Positions 23,305-31,889 of a stretch of DNA of 64,000 nucleotides are shown here, piece by piece. Numbering within the stretch: the first letter of the stretch is position 1; every line of letters begins with the position of its first letter. Location: the NCBI GenBank assembly GCA_046351215.1, contig JAXLYX010000006.1, positions 186,001 through 250,000 on the forward strand, read 5' to 3'. The translations under genes and the position numbers were made by a program. The notes under the pieces were generated by a model. The model searched no databases and was not told the origin of the DNA. It was given only the letters and a program-made list of their open reading frames with translations. The DNA comes from JAXLYX01 sp046351215. Its GTDB lineage: Bacteria > Myxococcota_A > Polyangia > Polyangiales > Houyiibacteriaceae.

Positions 23305-24275
23305 TTCCGCGCCCCGAACTGATCGAGGACCCAGTCGGCGACCGTCGGCGGGCTCTCGCCCTTCGCGAGCGGCATGACGGACCAGCGGAGCAGGTGCAGG
23401 CCGATCGGCAGGTGCACGAAGCCCTCGTCGATCTTCGCGCGCAGGAGCGGCGGGGGAGCGAAGCCGAGCTCGTCGGGCTCGCTCGGCGCCCATTGCACGT
23501 CGCGTCCGTACTCGCGGCTCGCGACGACTCCGACGGCATCGCAGAAGGTCTGGAAGAGGACCGGCGGGATCCATCGCACGTGGCCCGGGCCGACCTGACC
23601 GATCAGGTGCTCGAGGGCGAGCAGGCCGGCGCTGTCCGGCGTGATCCGCTCTCCGAGGAGCTCGCGCGCGGCCGCCGCGGCCCGCTGGAAGAACGCACCC
23701 GGCTTCTCGCCCCAGACTTCCTTCCCGGTCGCGGGCCGTAGCGCGGCCTCGAGCCGGGCCACGTTCTCCCCGCGCTCGCCGGGCGCCGTGTGGATCGCGA
23801 CCTCCCAGAACGAGTCGAAGTCCTCGGGAACCGGCTCTCCGACGCGCGGCGCCTCGCCTCGGACGTAGGCGAGCGTCTCGTTCCACGAGCTTCCCTCGGG
23901 CTTCGTGCGGACGAGGCCGAAGGCCCCGAGCGCGCGATCGAGATCCGAGCGCGCCTTGCCGACGACGACCACGCGGAGCGCCCGGGGTCGGAGCTCCTCG
24001 GCGAGCAGCTCGGAAGCCGGACGGGAGAGCTCCGCGAGGAGCGTGCCTTCGAAGCGCTGCCGGACCTCCTGGTGGAGCGAGAGCGAAGTCCCCGGGTCCG
24101 ACCAGACGACGACGACGAGCACCGTTCCCGCGGGCTCCGGCACCTCGAGCACGCGCGCGTGCACGGGCAGCCGCGGGAGCTCTTCCTTCGGCTGCTTGAG
24201 GTGGGGGAAGAGCTCGTCGAGCGGGCCGGGCTTGCCGGATTCGCCGGGATTCTCGGGGGAGGACATCGCCCCCAT
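23301..24275 (-). CDS. Uncharacterised protein in selO operon
   Basis: 324 residues, no recognised domain. A run near residues 50-60 (TVLVVVVWSDPGT) and another (PRALRVVVVGKARSDLDRALGAFGLV) look like beta-alpha elements. The C-terminal third has PPLLRAKIDEGFVHLPIGLHLL. No signal peptide. Its stop overlaps the selO GTG, so it is probably co-translated with SelO. An internal ATG four codons in (MSSPENPGESG) is an equally good start. Confidence 0.65.
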   Translation of the reverse strand: MGAMSSPENPGESGKPGPLDELFPHLKQPKEELPRLPVHARVLEVPEPAGTVLVVVVWSDPGTSLSLHQEVRQRFEGTLLAELSRPASELLAEELRPRALRVVVVGKARSDLDRALGAFGLVRTKPEGSSWNETLAYVRGEAPRVGEPVPEDFDSFWEVAIHTAPGERGENVARLEAALRPATGKEVWGEKPGAFFQRAAAAARELLGERITPDSAGLLALEHLIGQVGPGHVRWIPPVLFQTFCDAVGVVASREYGRDVQWAPSEPDELGFAPPPLLRAKIDEGFVHLPIGLHLLRWSVMPLAKGESPPTVADWVLDQFGARK

Positions 24276-24309
24276 CCCTAGCGCCCGGCGCTCCGGCCGT
24301 CCATGGGGC

Positions 24310-26337
24310 TCAGCCCTGGGTCTCGAGCTCGGCGCGCAGGCGGTCGAGCTCGTCCTGCACCTCGGCCCAGGTATCGGTCGCCACCTCGAGCTCCGCCTGG
24401 GCGCGCTGGAAGTCGCGCATCACCGTGTCGCGCCTCGCGGCGTCGTCGTAGAGGGCGGGGTCGGAGAGCTGCTCGGTGCGCGCCTTCTGGGCCGTCTCGA
24501 GCTCGGCGATCTTCTTCTCGAGCTCGGCCACCCGCTTCTCGAGGGGACGGAGCTTCTTGTTGCGCTCGGTCCGGAGCTCGGCCTCGCGGCGCTTCCGCTC
24601 CTTCTCGTCCTCGCGGTTCCGCTTCGGCTCGGGCGCCTCGACCTGCGCCGCCTTCAGCGTCACGGGCGTTCCGCCGGCCCCGGCGGCCGCGGGCGCTTCG
24701 TCGCGCGCCGCGCAGGACGCGAGGTACTCGTCGAAGGTGCCGGGGTAGACGTCGACCGTGCCGCCCTCGACCATCCAGATCTTGGTCGCGAGCTTGCGGA
24801 TGAAGGCCTTGTTGTGGCTGACGAAGACGAGCGTCCCGTCGTAGGACGTGAGCGCCTCGGCGAGCCGCTCGCTCGACTGCAGGTCGAGGTGGTTCGTCGG
24901 CTCGTCCATCAGCATGAGGTTGCCGGGATCGACGAGGAGCTGTGCCAGCGCCACGCGCGCACGCTCGCCGCCCGAGAGCACGCCGATCTTCTTCTCCACC
25001 TCGACGTCGCCGAAGAGGAGGGCGCCGAGGACGCCGCGCACGCGCTGGTGCCCACCGTCGCGGCACTTCCGCTTCACCTCGTCGTAGACCGTCGCCTCGC
25101 GACGGAGCGACTCGGCGTGGTGCTGCGCGTAGTAGGCGACCTTGACGTTGTGGCCGAAGCCGTAGCTCCCCGAGGAGGCCTCGATCTCGCCCGCGAGCAT
25201 GCGGAGCAGCGTCGTCTTGCCCGCTCCGTTCACGCCGAGGAGGGCGATGCGATCGCCGCGCTCGACGCGCAGGTCGAGGTCGCGGAGGACGACGTGCTCG
25301 CCGTAGGCCTTCGAGAGCTTGTCCGTCGTCAGCACGTCGCGTCCCGAGCGCTCGCACGGCGGGAAGCGGAAGCTCATCGAGCGGCGGTCCTGATGGAGCT
25401 CGATCGTCTCCATCTTCTCGAGCTTCTTCACCCGGCTCTGCACGGCGGCGGCCTTCGTCGCCTTCGCGCGGAAGCGCTCGATGAAGTCCTCGAGGTGCTC
25501 GCGCTCCTTCTGCTGGTTCCGGAGGCGGTTCTCGAGGAGGACGGCCTCCTCCTCGCGCTGGCGCTCGTACTGGTCGTAGTTTCCGTCGTAGAAGCGCACG
25601 CCCTCGGGCTCGTAGCTGATCACCCGATCGATCTGCTCGTTCAGGAACTCGCGGTCGTGGCTGATGAGCAGGAAGCTCTTGTCGTAGCGCTTCAGGAAGG
25701 CCGTGAACCAGGCCACCGACGGCATGTCGAGGTGGTTCGTCGGCTCGTCGAGCAGGAGCAGGTCGGGGCGCTGGAAGAGCAGCGACGCGAGGACGGCGCG
25801 CATCTTCCAGCCGCCGCTGAACTCGCCGAGATCCCGCTCGAGGTCGCTCGTCTTGAAACCGAGGCCCGCGAGGATCCGCTTCGCTTCGTGCTCCGAGAAG
25901 TGCGCGTCGAAGTGCGCGAGGCGCTCGTGCAGATCGGCGATCTCCTGGGCGAGGTCGAGGAGGGCCTCCTGCTCCGCCTCCGTCGCCGGCGTGCCCTTCG
26001 CCTCGGCCGCCGCGAGGTCCTCCGTGACCTTCGCGAGCTGCGCGTCGAGCTCGGCCCGGCCCGGGACCGAGTCGCGCACGAAGGCGATGAGGGAACGGCC
26101 GCCCCCGACCGTCACGTCCTGCGCGAGGTAGCCGAGGCGCAGGTCCCGCCGCCGCCGGATGGCGCCGCCGTCGGGCGTCTGCTCCCCGGCGAGCAAGCGC
26201 AGGAGGGTCGACTTGCCCGAGCCGTTCGGGCCGATGACGCCGAGCCTCTCGTGCTCGCCGAGGCGGACGGAAAGCCCGTCGACGATGGTCTTTCCACCGA
26301 GCGAGAGGGAGACGTTCTCGAGGACGACGAGGCTCAC
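24310..26337 (-). CDS. ABC-F family ATPase (Uup/YheS-like ribosome-associated)
   Basis: 675 residues with two complete ABC domains and no membrane segment. Domain 1: GPNGSGKST near residue 36, EFSGGWKMR, LLLLDEPTNHLD. Domain 2: GVNGAGKTT near 375, VLSGGERARV, LMLMDEPTNHLD. The inter-domain linker (FIERFRAKATKAAAVQSRVKKLEKME) is the ABC-F interdomain signature that reaches the ribosomal P-site tRNA. The C-terminal extension from about 590 is a charged coiled-coil like that of Uup. ABC-F proteins rescue or tune stalled ribosomes, and some protect against antibiotics. The start is GTG at 26337. Confidence 0.93.
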   Translation of the reverse strand: MSLVVLENVSLSLGGKTIVDGLSVRLGEHERLGVIGPNGSGKSTLLRLLAGEQTPDGGAIRRRRDLRLGYLAQDVTVGGGRSLIAFVRDSVPGRAELDAQLAKVTEDLAAAEAKGTPATEAEQEALLDLAQEIADLHERLAHFDAHFSEHEAKRILAGLGFKTSDLERDLGEFSGGWKMRAVLASLLFQRPDLLLLDEPTNHLDMPSVAWFTAFLKRYDKSFLLISHDREFLNEQIDRVISYEPEGVRFYDGNYDQYERQREEEAVLLENRLRNQQKEREHLEDFIERFRAKATKAAAVQSRVKKLEKMETIELHQDRRSMSFRFPPCERSGRDVLTTDKLSKAYGEHVVLRDLDLRVERGDRIALLGVNGAGKTTLLRMLAGEIEASSGSYGFGHNVKVAYYAQHHAESLRREATVYDEVKRKCRDGGHQRVRGVLGALLFGDVEVEKKIGVLSGGERARVALAQLLVDPGNLMLMDEPTNHLDLQSSERLAEALTSYDGTLVFVSHNKAFIRKLATKIWMVEGGTVDVYPGTFDEYLASCAARDEAPAAAGAGGTPVTLKAAQVEAPEPKRNREDEKERKRREAELRTERNKKLRPLEKRVAELEKKIAELETAQKARTEQLSDPALYDDAARRDTVMRDFQRAQAELEVATDTWAEVQDELDRLRAELETQG

Positions 26338-26403
26338 GGGCCGCTAGGTAGCACGAGGGCGGCTTCCGTGGTCGCCGCCGGACGCTCCGGGGCGGGCCCG
26401 ACC

Positions 26404-27792
26404 TCAGGTCTCGTACCCGAACTCCTCGTAGACGTCGGCGAGCTGCTCGCGCAGCCACTCGCGCGTGATGCCGAAGTCCTCGAGCTTGTAGGCGTGGGCG
26501 CTCTTGTAGCTCTTCTGGGCCTCGGTCGCGGCCTCGAGCTTCGCCCGGAATTCCGGCGAGATGTCCATGCCGAGGTAGTCGTAGATGCGCTCCACCGTGG
26601 CGCCCGGATCCGCCGTGAGGTGCTCGTAGCGGACGACGAGCATCTGCTCCTTCGGAATCAGCTTCCGGCAGGAGAGGGCGTAGCGGTAGTGCGAGAGCGC
26701 CATCTCGACGAACTGCTTCATCTCAGGCGAATTCTTCGGGATCTCCGGGCGGTGCGTGATCCACGCCCGGTACCACATGTCCATGTACGAGCCGAGCGAC
26801 TCGTAGGGATGCCGGACCAGGTAGAGGAAGACCGCGTCCGGGAAGCGCTCGTGGAGCGTCATCAGCCGCGGGCCGGTGAAGACGTTCTTGTTGAGCAGGC
26901 GCTTCGTCGGCCCGTTCGCGTACATGAAGCGCTTCAGGCAGGACTCGTAGTAGCCCATCACGGCGTCGCGCACGGCCCGCGGCTTGCGGTCGAGGAAGAA
27001 GTCCTCGCCGAGCTCCTCGGAGAAGGGCAGGAGCAGCGTCAACGTGGGCGTGTGCAGCGGGTAGACGAAGAGACACTCGTCTTCCTCGGGCTTGTCGAGG
27101 CCCATCGGATGCACGTCCTTCCAGCCGCCGAAGAACGTGCGGCTCAGGAAGTCCGGGATCGCCTGGAGCGTCCCTCCGAGGTACTTCGAGTCGACCTCGC
27201 GCGCCTTGCCGAAGAGCTTCTCGATCGAGACCGTCGGGAAGATCGTCTGGTAGAGCTTGATGGTCGCGAAGCGCTCCTCGTCGAGGGCCATCAGGCGGTG
27301 CAGCATCGTCGTGCCGCTCCGCGCGTTCGCGAACATGAAGACCGGCCTGTCGATCGGCTGGTCGCGGTACTCGGGGTAGAGCTTCTCGTCGACCGCCTGG
27401 GCCACGCGGACGAGGTTCGCGAAGCCGAGCCAGGTCGGGAGGATCGCGGCCGTCATCGGCAGCGAGCGCCACGTGAAGTGCCTGCGCCAGACCTCGAGGG
27501 CCCGGGCGACCGCCTCGGTGTTCCGGGGCATCGGACCGAGGCCCGGGCGCTCGGCGCCGACCTGGTTCGCGACGGGCGCCACGGGAACGTCGGCTCGGGC
27601 GGCGACCGGGCGCCGGACCTCGGGCTCCGCGCGGACCTCGGCCGGGACGGCCACGGTGGCCGTCGCCTCGGCGAGGGGGGCGGCCACGGCGACGGGGAGC
27701 TCCGCCGTCGCCTCGGACGTCTTCGCCGGCTCGGATGCCTTCGACTTCGCCTGGGTCTTCCGTTGCCTCGGGGACGGCTGCGCGGACTGCAT
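26404..27792 (-). CDS. Sulfotransferase family protein
   Basis: 462 residues from ATG 27792, which has GGGAGAG six bases upstream; a GTG 12 codons earlier is also possible. The first 115 residues are Ala/Pro/Lys-rich and not family-like. The PAPS-binding loop is in MFANARSGTTMLHRLMAL near residue 150, and the 3'-phosphate-binding segment is FLYLVRHPYESLGSYMDMWY near residue 315. This is the Sulfotransfer_3-type architecture. It would transfer sulfate from PAPS to a hydroxyl or amine of an unknown lipid, sugar or peptide. The gene stands alone. The extended N-terminus is unusual. Confidence 0.88.
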   Translation of the reverse strand: MQSAQPSPRQRKTQAKSKASEPAKTSEATAELPVAVAAPLAEATATVAVPAEVRAEPEVRRPVAARADVPVAPVANQVGAERPGLGPMPRNTEAVARALEVWRRHFTWRSLPMTAAILPTWLGFANLVRVAQAVDEKLYPEYRDQPIDRPVFMFANARSGTTMLHRLMALDEERFATIKLYQTIFPTVSIEKLFGKAREVDSKYLGGTLQAIPDFLSRTFFGGWKDVHPMGLDKPEEDECLFVYPLHTPTLTLLLPFSEELGEDFFLDRKPRAVRDAVMGYYESCLKRFMYANGPTKRLLNKNVFTGPRLMTLHERFPDAVFLYLVRHPYESLGSYMDMWYRAWITHRPEIPKNSPEMKQFVEMALSHYRYALSCRKLIPKEQMLVVRYEHLTADPGATVERIYDYLGMDISPEFRAKLEAATEAQKSYKSAHAYKLEDFGITREWLREQLADVYEEFGYET

Positions 27793-27983
27793 ACGGCTCT
27801 CCCGCGGCCGGGAAGGGCCAGAGCCCACGGCCGCTTGGTCCCGGAAATGAACCCCGGGGGAGACGGGCGCGGGGGGGATCGGGCGAGCCGCTGGTTCGAT
27901 CGGGCGAGCCGGCGAGGCCGGGGGGGGAACCGTCGGTCCGAGCCTGTAGTGATCGCTAGGTCCGGACGCCCCTCCGGCGCGTC

Positions 27984-28460
27984 TCAGCGGCGGAATCGGT
28001 AGGGATTCGGCGGCGGGCCGTCGATGCCCGTCACGGCGGCCGCGAACTGCTGGGCGAGCGAACGGCTGGCGGCGGACTCGGGCGGCGGAGCGCGCCGACC
28101 CGAGCGTCGGACCGGCGCGGGAGCGACCGCGGCCGTCGGTGCGCTCGCGGGCTCGGGCGAGGAGGACGGGGGCGCCTCCTCCTCGACGATGCGCGCGGCG
28201 GCCTGGACCGCGTGCGGGCGCGTCGGCTGCTTCACGAGCATCAGGGGGCCCGAGGCGATCGCGGCGGCCGCGAGGAACGAGACTCCGAGGGCCCGGAGCC
28301 GCGACGTCGGCTCGCTCGGCTCGGCCGGCCGGGGCTTCACCGTGCCCGGCACGAAGCGGAGCTTCATCCGGGCCATCGCGGCGCGGAACCGGAGCTTCTG
28401 GGTCGCGGTGCGGGGCCGGAAACGCAGCCGGCGGCGCCTCGGCAGGACGCTGATCGTCAT
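27984..28460 (-). CDS. Hypothetical basic single-span membrane protein
   Basis: 158 residues. The N-terminus is strongly basic with an internal near-repeat (KLRFRAAMARM and KLRFVPGTV). One hydrophobic segment, LGVSFLAAAAIASGPLMLV, lies near residues 58-76, followed by a Pro/Ala/Ser-rich tail. The layout suggests N-in, tail outside. No family is recognised. Part of the open frame could be chance in this GC-rich sequence, so existence is moderate. Confidence 0.45.
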   Translation of the reverse strand: MTISVLPRRRRLRFRPRTATQKLRFRAAMARMKLRFVPGTVKPRPAEPSEPTSRLRALGVSFLAAAAIASGPLMLVKQPTRPHAVQAAARIVEEEAPPSSSPEPASAPTAAVAPAPVRRSGRRAPPPESAASRSLAQQFAAAVTGIDGPPPNPYRFRR

Positions 28461-28867
28461 GGCGCCACTGTGGATCGCGGCTCGGAAGTCGTTCGCAACG
28501 AAGGTGTGAACCGTCCGTGACGATGCCGTCGCCGATCGGATCCGGCGTCGTCGCGGAGCGCCGTCGTCCTGGACGCTTTCGTGACCGTCGGGTCAGGACT
28601 TCTCAATGACCTCGCATGCTTGACGCATTTCGGCCCTCGTCCCTAGGAAACGAGGCACGAGGTCGGCGTGCGCGCGAGGGCGTTCCGGGCGGCTCGAGCG
28701 TGCCTCGTCCTCTTGGGTGCTTTTTTTTCTCCGTGACCGGGTTGCGCGGGCGCGGACCGACGGCAACGTTGCGGACGTACGCGACCATCGCCCGTGTGCG
28801 GCCGCTGGCACCTCTCGCCCTGGTGCGTCAGCGAACTCACGCGGGGGAGAAAGCGAGCTTGCTACCG
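28461..28867. other. 407-base gap upstream of the isoprenoid/menaquinone cluster
   Basis: No convincing gene. It holds a 10-base perfect inverted repeat (28650-28659 and 28699-28708) followed by an eight-base T-run at 28721-28728. It must also hold the promoter of the polyprenyl synthase operon, which I could not locate with confidence. Confidence 0.5.
28650..28728 (+). terminator. Long-range inverted repeat with T-run: attenuator, sRNA end or terminator
   Basis: ACGAGGCACG pairs perfectly with CGTGCCTCGT 39 bases later. Twelve bases after the second arm comes TTTTTTTT, the longest T-run in the window. The stem is too far from the T-run for a simple terminator, so a structured leader or short RNA is possible. 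Confidence 0.35.
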
Positions 28868-29941
28868 ATGTCCCTCACCGTGGATTCCTCCACCCCTGCG
28901 TCGTCCGACGTCCTCACGAGCCTGCGCTCCGTCGCCGACACGCGGGGTCTCGGGGACCTCGCGGCCCGGCTCGCCGATCTGTCCGACCTCGTGCGCTGGG
29001 ACATGAAGGATCTCGAGAAGGCGCTCGAGACCGTGCCGTACGAGGGCAACTCGGTCCACCAGAGCGCCAAGCACCTGCTCGGGCAGGGCGGGAAACGCCT
29101 CCGCCCGATGTGCGTCGCCCTCGCCGCGCGCGTGGGCCACGGCTTCGGCGCCGAGGCCCGCGAGCTCGGGGTGGCGGTCGAGCTCGTCCATTGCGCGACG
29201 CTGCTCCACGACGACGTCGTCGACGTCTCGGACCAGCGGCGTGGGGCCCCCGCGGCGCGGACCCTGTTCGGGAACGCGGCGTCGATCTTCGCGGGCGACT
29301 GGCTGCTCGTCGAGGCGCTCCGCCGCGTGCGACGGGTCGGAGTGCCCGACACCCTCGAGCGCCTGCTCGACATCATCGACGAGATGATCCTCGGCGAGGC
29401 GCTGCAGCTCGAGAACCGCGGTCGTCTCGACACGCGGCGCGAGACCTATTTCCAGGTCGTCGAGGGCAAGACGGCGGCGCTCTTCCGTTGGGCGATGTAC
29501 GCCGGCGGCAAGGCCGGAGGGCTCCCTTCCGAGGTCTGCACGGGGCTCGAGGGCTTCGGACGCCACCTCGGCGTCGGCTTCCAGCTCGTCGACGATCTCC
29601 TCGACTACGCGGGGGACTCCGCGGTCACGGGCAAGGCGCTCTTCACCGACCTCCGGGAGGGCAAGATGACCTACCCGCTCATCGTCGCGCAGGAGCGCGA
29701 GCCCGTGGTCCAGCGCATCCTCGAGGAGATCATCGCCCTCCCCGAGAACGAAGCGCCGTCCCCCGCGCTGCGCGAGTCGCTCCTCGCCGCCCTGAGGCGG
29801 ACCGGCGCGCTCGATGCGACTCGCAGCCTCGCCCACGAACACGCGGAGAAGGCGGCGGCCTGCCTCTCCGGCTTGCCCGACAGCCGTGCCAAGAGCGCGC
29901 TGCTGACCGTCGCCAAGGCGACGGTGCATCGCGAGGCCTGA
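28868..29941 (+). CDS. Polyprenyl diphosphate synthase (octa-/heptaprenyl type)
   Basis: 357 residues from ATG 28868. It builds the isoprenoid chain from IPP and an allylic starter, here most likely the menaquinone side chain. Motifs: GGKRLRPMCVALAAR, the first aspartate-rich motif LLHDDVVDVSDQRRG near residue 118, and the second, FQLVDDLLDYAGD near 240. GKALFTDLREGKMTYPLIVA is the usual C-terminal block. The N-terminal ~40 residues are unique. It heads the mevalonate/menaquinone gene cluster, 20 bases before the HMG-CoA reductase start. Chain length cannot be set from sequence alone. Confidence 0.92.
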   Translation: MSLTVDSSTPASSDVLTSLRSVADTRGLGDLAARLADLSDLVRWDMKDLEKALETVPYEGNSVHQSAKHLLGQGGKRLRPMCVALAARVGHGFGAEARELGVAVELVHCATLLHDDVVDVSDQRRGAPAARTLFGNAASIFAGDWLLVEALRRVRRVGVPDTLERLLDIIDEMILGEALQLENRGRLDTRRETYFQVVEGKTAALFRWAMYAGGKAGGLPSEVCTGLEGFGRHLGVGFQLVDDLLDYAGDSAVTGKALFTDLREGKMTYPLIVAQEREPVVQRILEEIIALPENEAPSPALRESLLAALRRTGALDATRSLAHEHAEKAAACLSGLPDSRAKSALLTVAKATVHREA

Positions 29942-29961
29942 TGACGAACGAGGAAGGACCG

Positions 29962-31164
29962 ATGTCCAGGAACACCACCAGCCGGATCCCGGGCTTCTAC
30001 GAGAAGACGCTCGAGCAGCGCCTCGCGCGCATCGTCGAGACGGGCCTGCTCACGCCGGAGTCGCAGGCGTTCCTCGAGAGCGGTGGCGGTCTCGAGCCGC
30101 ACGTCGCCGACCTGATGAGCGAGAACGTCATCGGCTGCTACGGCCTGCCGCTCTCCCTCGCACTCAATTTCAGGGTCAACCAGCGCGACGTGCTCGTGCC
30201 GATGGCCGTCGAGGAGCCCTCCGTCGTCGCCGGCGCCTCGAACGCCGCGCGTCTCGTCCGGATGACGGGCGGCTTCTTCGGCGAGGCCACCGCGCCCGTC
30301 ATGACCACCCAGGTCCAGCTCGACGGCGTGCCGAACGCGGCGACCGCGAAGCCCCGCATCGAGGCGGCGCGCGACCTCATCCTGGCTGCCGCGAACAAGG
30401 CGATTCCCCGCATGGTCGCGCGCGGCGGCGGCGCCAAGGACCTCGACGTCCGCGTCCTCGACGAGGAGGAGGGCATCGTCGTGATGCACCTCTACGTCGA
30501 CGTCGGCGACGCGATGGGCGCGAACCTCGTCGACACGGTCGCCGAGGCGACCGCTCCGTTGGTCCAGGACCTCGTCGGTGGACGCATCGGCCTGCGCATC
30601 CTCTCGAACCTGCCGCTCCGTCGCCGCGTCTCCGTGCGTTGTCAGGTCAGCGAGGACGCCCTCGGAGGCGCCGCCGCGGCCGACGGCATCGCACGGGCGA
30701 GCCGCTTCGCGGAGCTCGATCCGTTCCGCGCCGTCACCCACAACAAGGGCATCATGAACGGCATCGACGCCGTCGCCCTCGCGATGGGTCAGGACTTCCG
30801 CTCGATCGAAGCCGGCGCGCACGCGTATGCCGCGGTCTCGGGCGTCTACCGCCCGCTCGCCGTGTGGAAGCGCACCGAGTCCGGCATCGAAGGGCGTCTC
30901 GAGATGCCGCTCGCCGTGGGTACGGTCGGTGGCTCGACGCGCGCCCACCTGGGCGTCCGCGCGGCCTTCGAGATGATGGGCGTCACCTCCGCGGGCGAGC
31001 TCGCCATCGTGATGGCCTCGGCCGGCCTCGCGTCGAACCTCGCGGCCCTGAAGGCCCTGTCCGGCGAGGGCATCCAGGAAGGCCACATGCGCCTGCACGC
31101 CCGGAAGCTCGAAGCGGCGGAGAGCGTCGCCGAAAGCGCGACGGCGACCCCGAGGCAGAAGTGA
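29962..31164 (+). CDS. mvaA: Hydroxymethylglutaryl-CoA reductase, class II
   Basis: 400 residues from ATG 29962, which has AGGAAGGA directly upstream; an ATG at 29941 overlapping the previous stop would add seven residues. Class II features: MSENVIGCYGLPLSLALNF, VEEPSVVAGAS (catalytic Glu), THNKGIMNGIDAV (catalytic Lys), AMGQD (Asp) and the C-terminal HMRLHARKL (His). The sequence tracks Pseudomonas mevalonii HMGR closely. Class II enzymes can run toward mevalonate or its breakdown. Placement between polyprenyl synthase and menaquinone genes argues for the biosynthetic direction, feeding IPP. Confidence 0.94.
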   Translation: MSRNTTSRIPGFYEKTLEQRLARIVETGLLTPESQAFLESGGGLEPHVADLMSENVIGCYGLPLSLALNFRVNQRDVLVPMAVEEPSVVAGASNAARLVRMTGGFFGEATAPVMTTQVQLDGVPNAATAKPRIEAARDLILAAANKAIPRMVARGGGAKDLDVRVLDEEEGIVVMHLYVDVGDAMGANLVDTVAEATAPLVQDLVGGRIGLRILSNLPLRRRVSVRCQVSEDALGGAAAADGIARASRFAELDPFRAVTHNKGIMNGIDAVALAMGQDFRSIEAGAHAYAAVSGVYRPLAVWKRTESGIEGRLEMPLAVGTVGGSTRAHLGVRAAFEMMGVTSAGELAIVMASAGLASNLAALKALSGEGIQEGHMRLHARKLEAAESVAESATATPRQK

Positions 31165-31889
31165 CCGAGCCCAGCGAGAGCACCGCCATCCGCCTCGGCT
31201 CGGGGCGGATGTTCGACGAGATCGCCGAGCGGTACGACCTCCTGAACCGCGTGCTCTCCCTCGGCATCGACCAGGGGTGGCGTCGCAAGACGGTGGCCTC
31301 GCTCGGGCTCGCCGGGTCCGCGAAGGTCCTCGATCTCGCGACCGGCACGGCCGACCTCGCGATGCTGATCGCGCGTACGCATCCGGAGTGCACGGTCGTG
31401 GGCGTCGATCCCTCGGCGAACATGCTCGCGGTGGGCCAGCGCAAGCTCGCGAGCACGAAGCTCGACGCCCGGATCACGCTCCAGGAGGGCGACGCCCAGG
31501 CGCTCCCCTTCGCCGACGACACCTTCGACGGAGCCACCATCGCCTTCGGCATCCGCAACGTCCCCGATCGCCTGAAGGGCCTCCGGGAGATGGCGCGTGT
31601 GACGAAGCCCGGCGCGAAGGTCGCGATCCTCGAGCTCAGCGAGCCGCGCAAGGGGCTGCTCGGGCCGCTCGCGCGCTTCCACGTCCACCACGTCGTACCC
31701 TTCCTCGGCGGCCTGATCTCGGGCTCGCGCGAGTACCGGTACCTGCAGCAGTCGATCCAGGCCTTCCCCGCGCCGGAGGTCTTCGCCGACCTGATGCGCG
31801 AGGCCGGGATGGAGGTCCTCGACGTCCGCCCCCTGACCTTCGGCGTCTGCTGCCTCTACGTGGGTACGAAGAAGAGGTCGAACGGATGA
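31161..31889 (+). CDS. menG: Demethylmenaquinone methyltransferase
   Basis: 242 residues from a GTG that overlaps the HMGR stop (GTGA). The UbiE/MenG family blocks are present: MFDEIAERYDLLNRVLSLGIDQGWRRKTV, VLDLATGTADLAMLIA (SAM motif I), GDAQALPFADDTFDGATIAFGIRNV, and the ending SREYRYLQQSIQAFPAPEVF. It methylates the naphthoquinone ring with SAM, the last step of menaquinone synthesis. The neighbours menF to menE make MenG the right name over UbiE. Confidence 0.95.
   Translation: MTEPSESTAIRLGSGRMFDEIAERYDLLNRVLSLGIDQGWRRKTVASLGLAGSAKVLDLATGTADLAMLIARTHPECTVVGVDPSANMLAVGQRKLASTKLDARITLQEGDAQALPFADDTFDGATIAFGIRNVPDRLKGLREMARVTKPGAKVAILELSEPRKGLLGPLARFHVHHVVPFLGGLISGSREYRYLQQSIQAFPAPEVFADLMREAGMEVLDVRPLTFGVCCLYVGTKKRSNG

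Noticed and set aside
31277..31889. Long alternative frames through the menG/menF/menD region
   Set aside because: They are other-frame readings of the overlapping men genes and show none of the family motifs.
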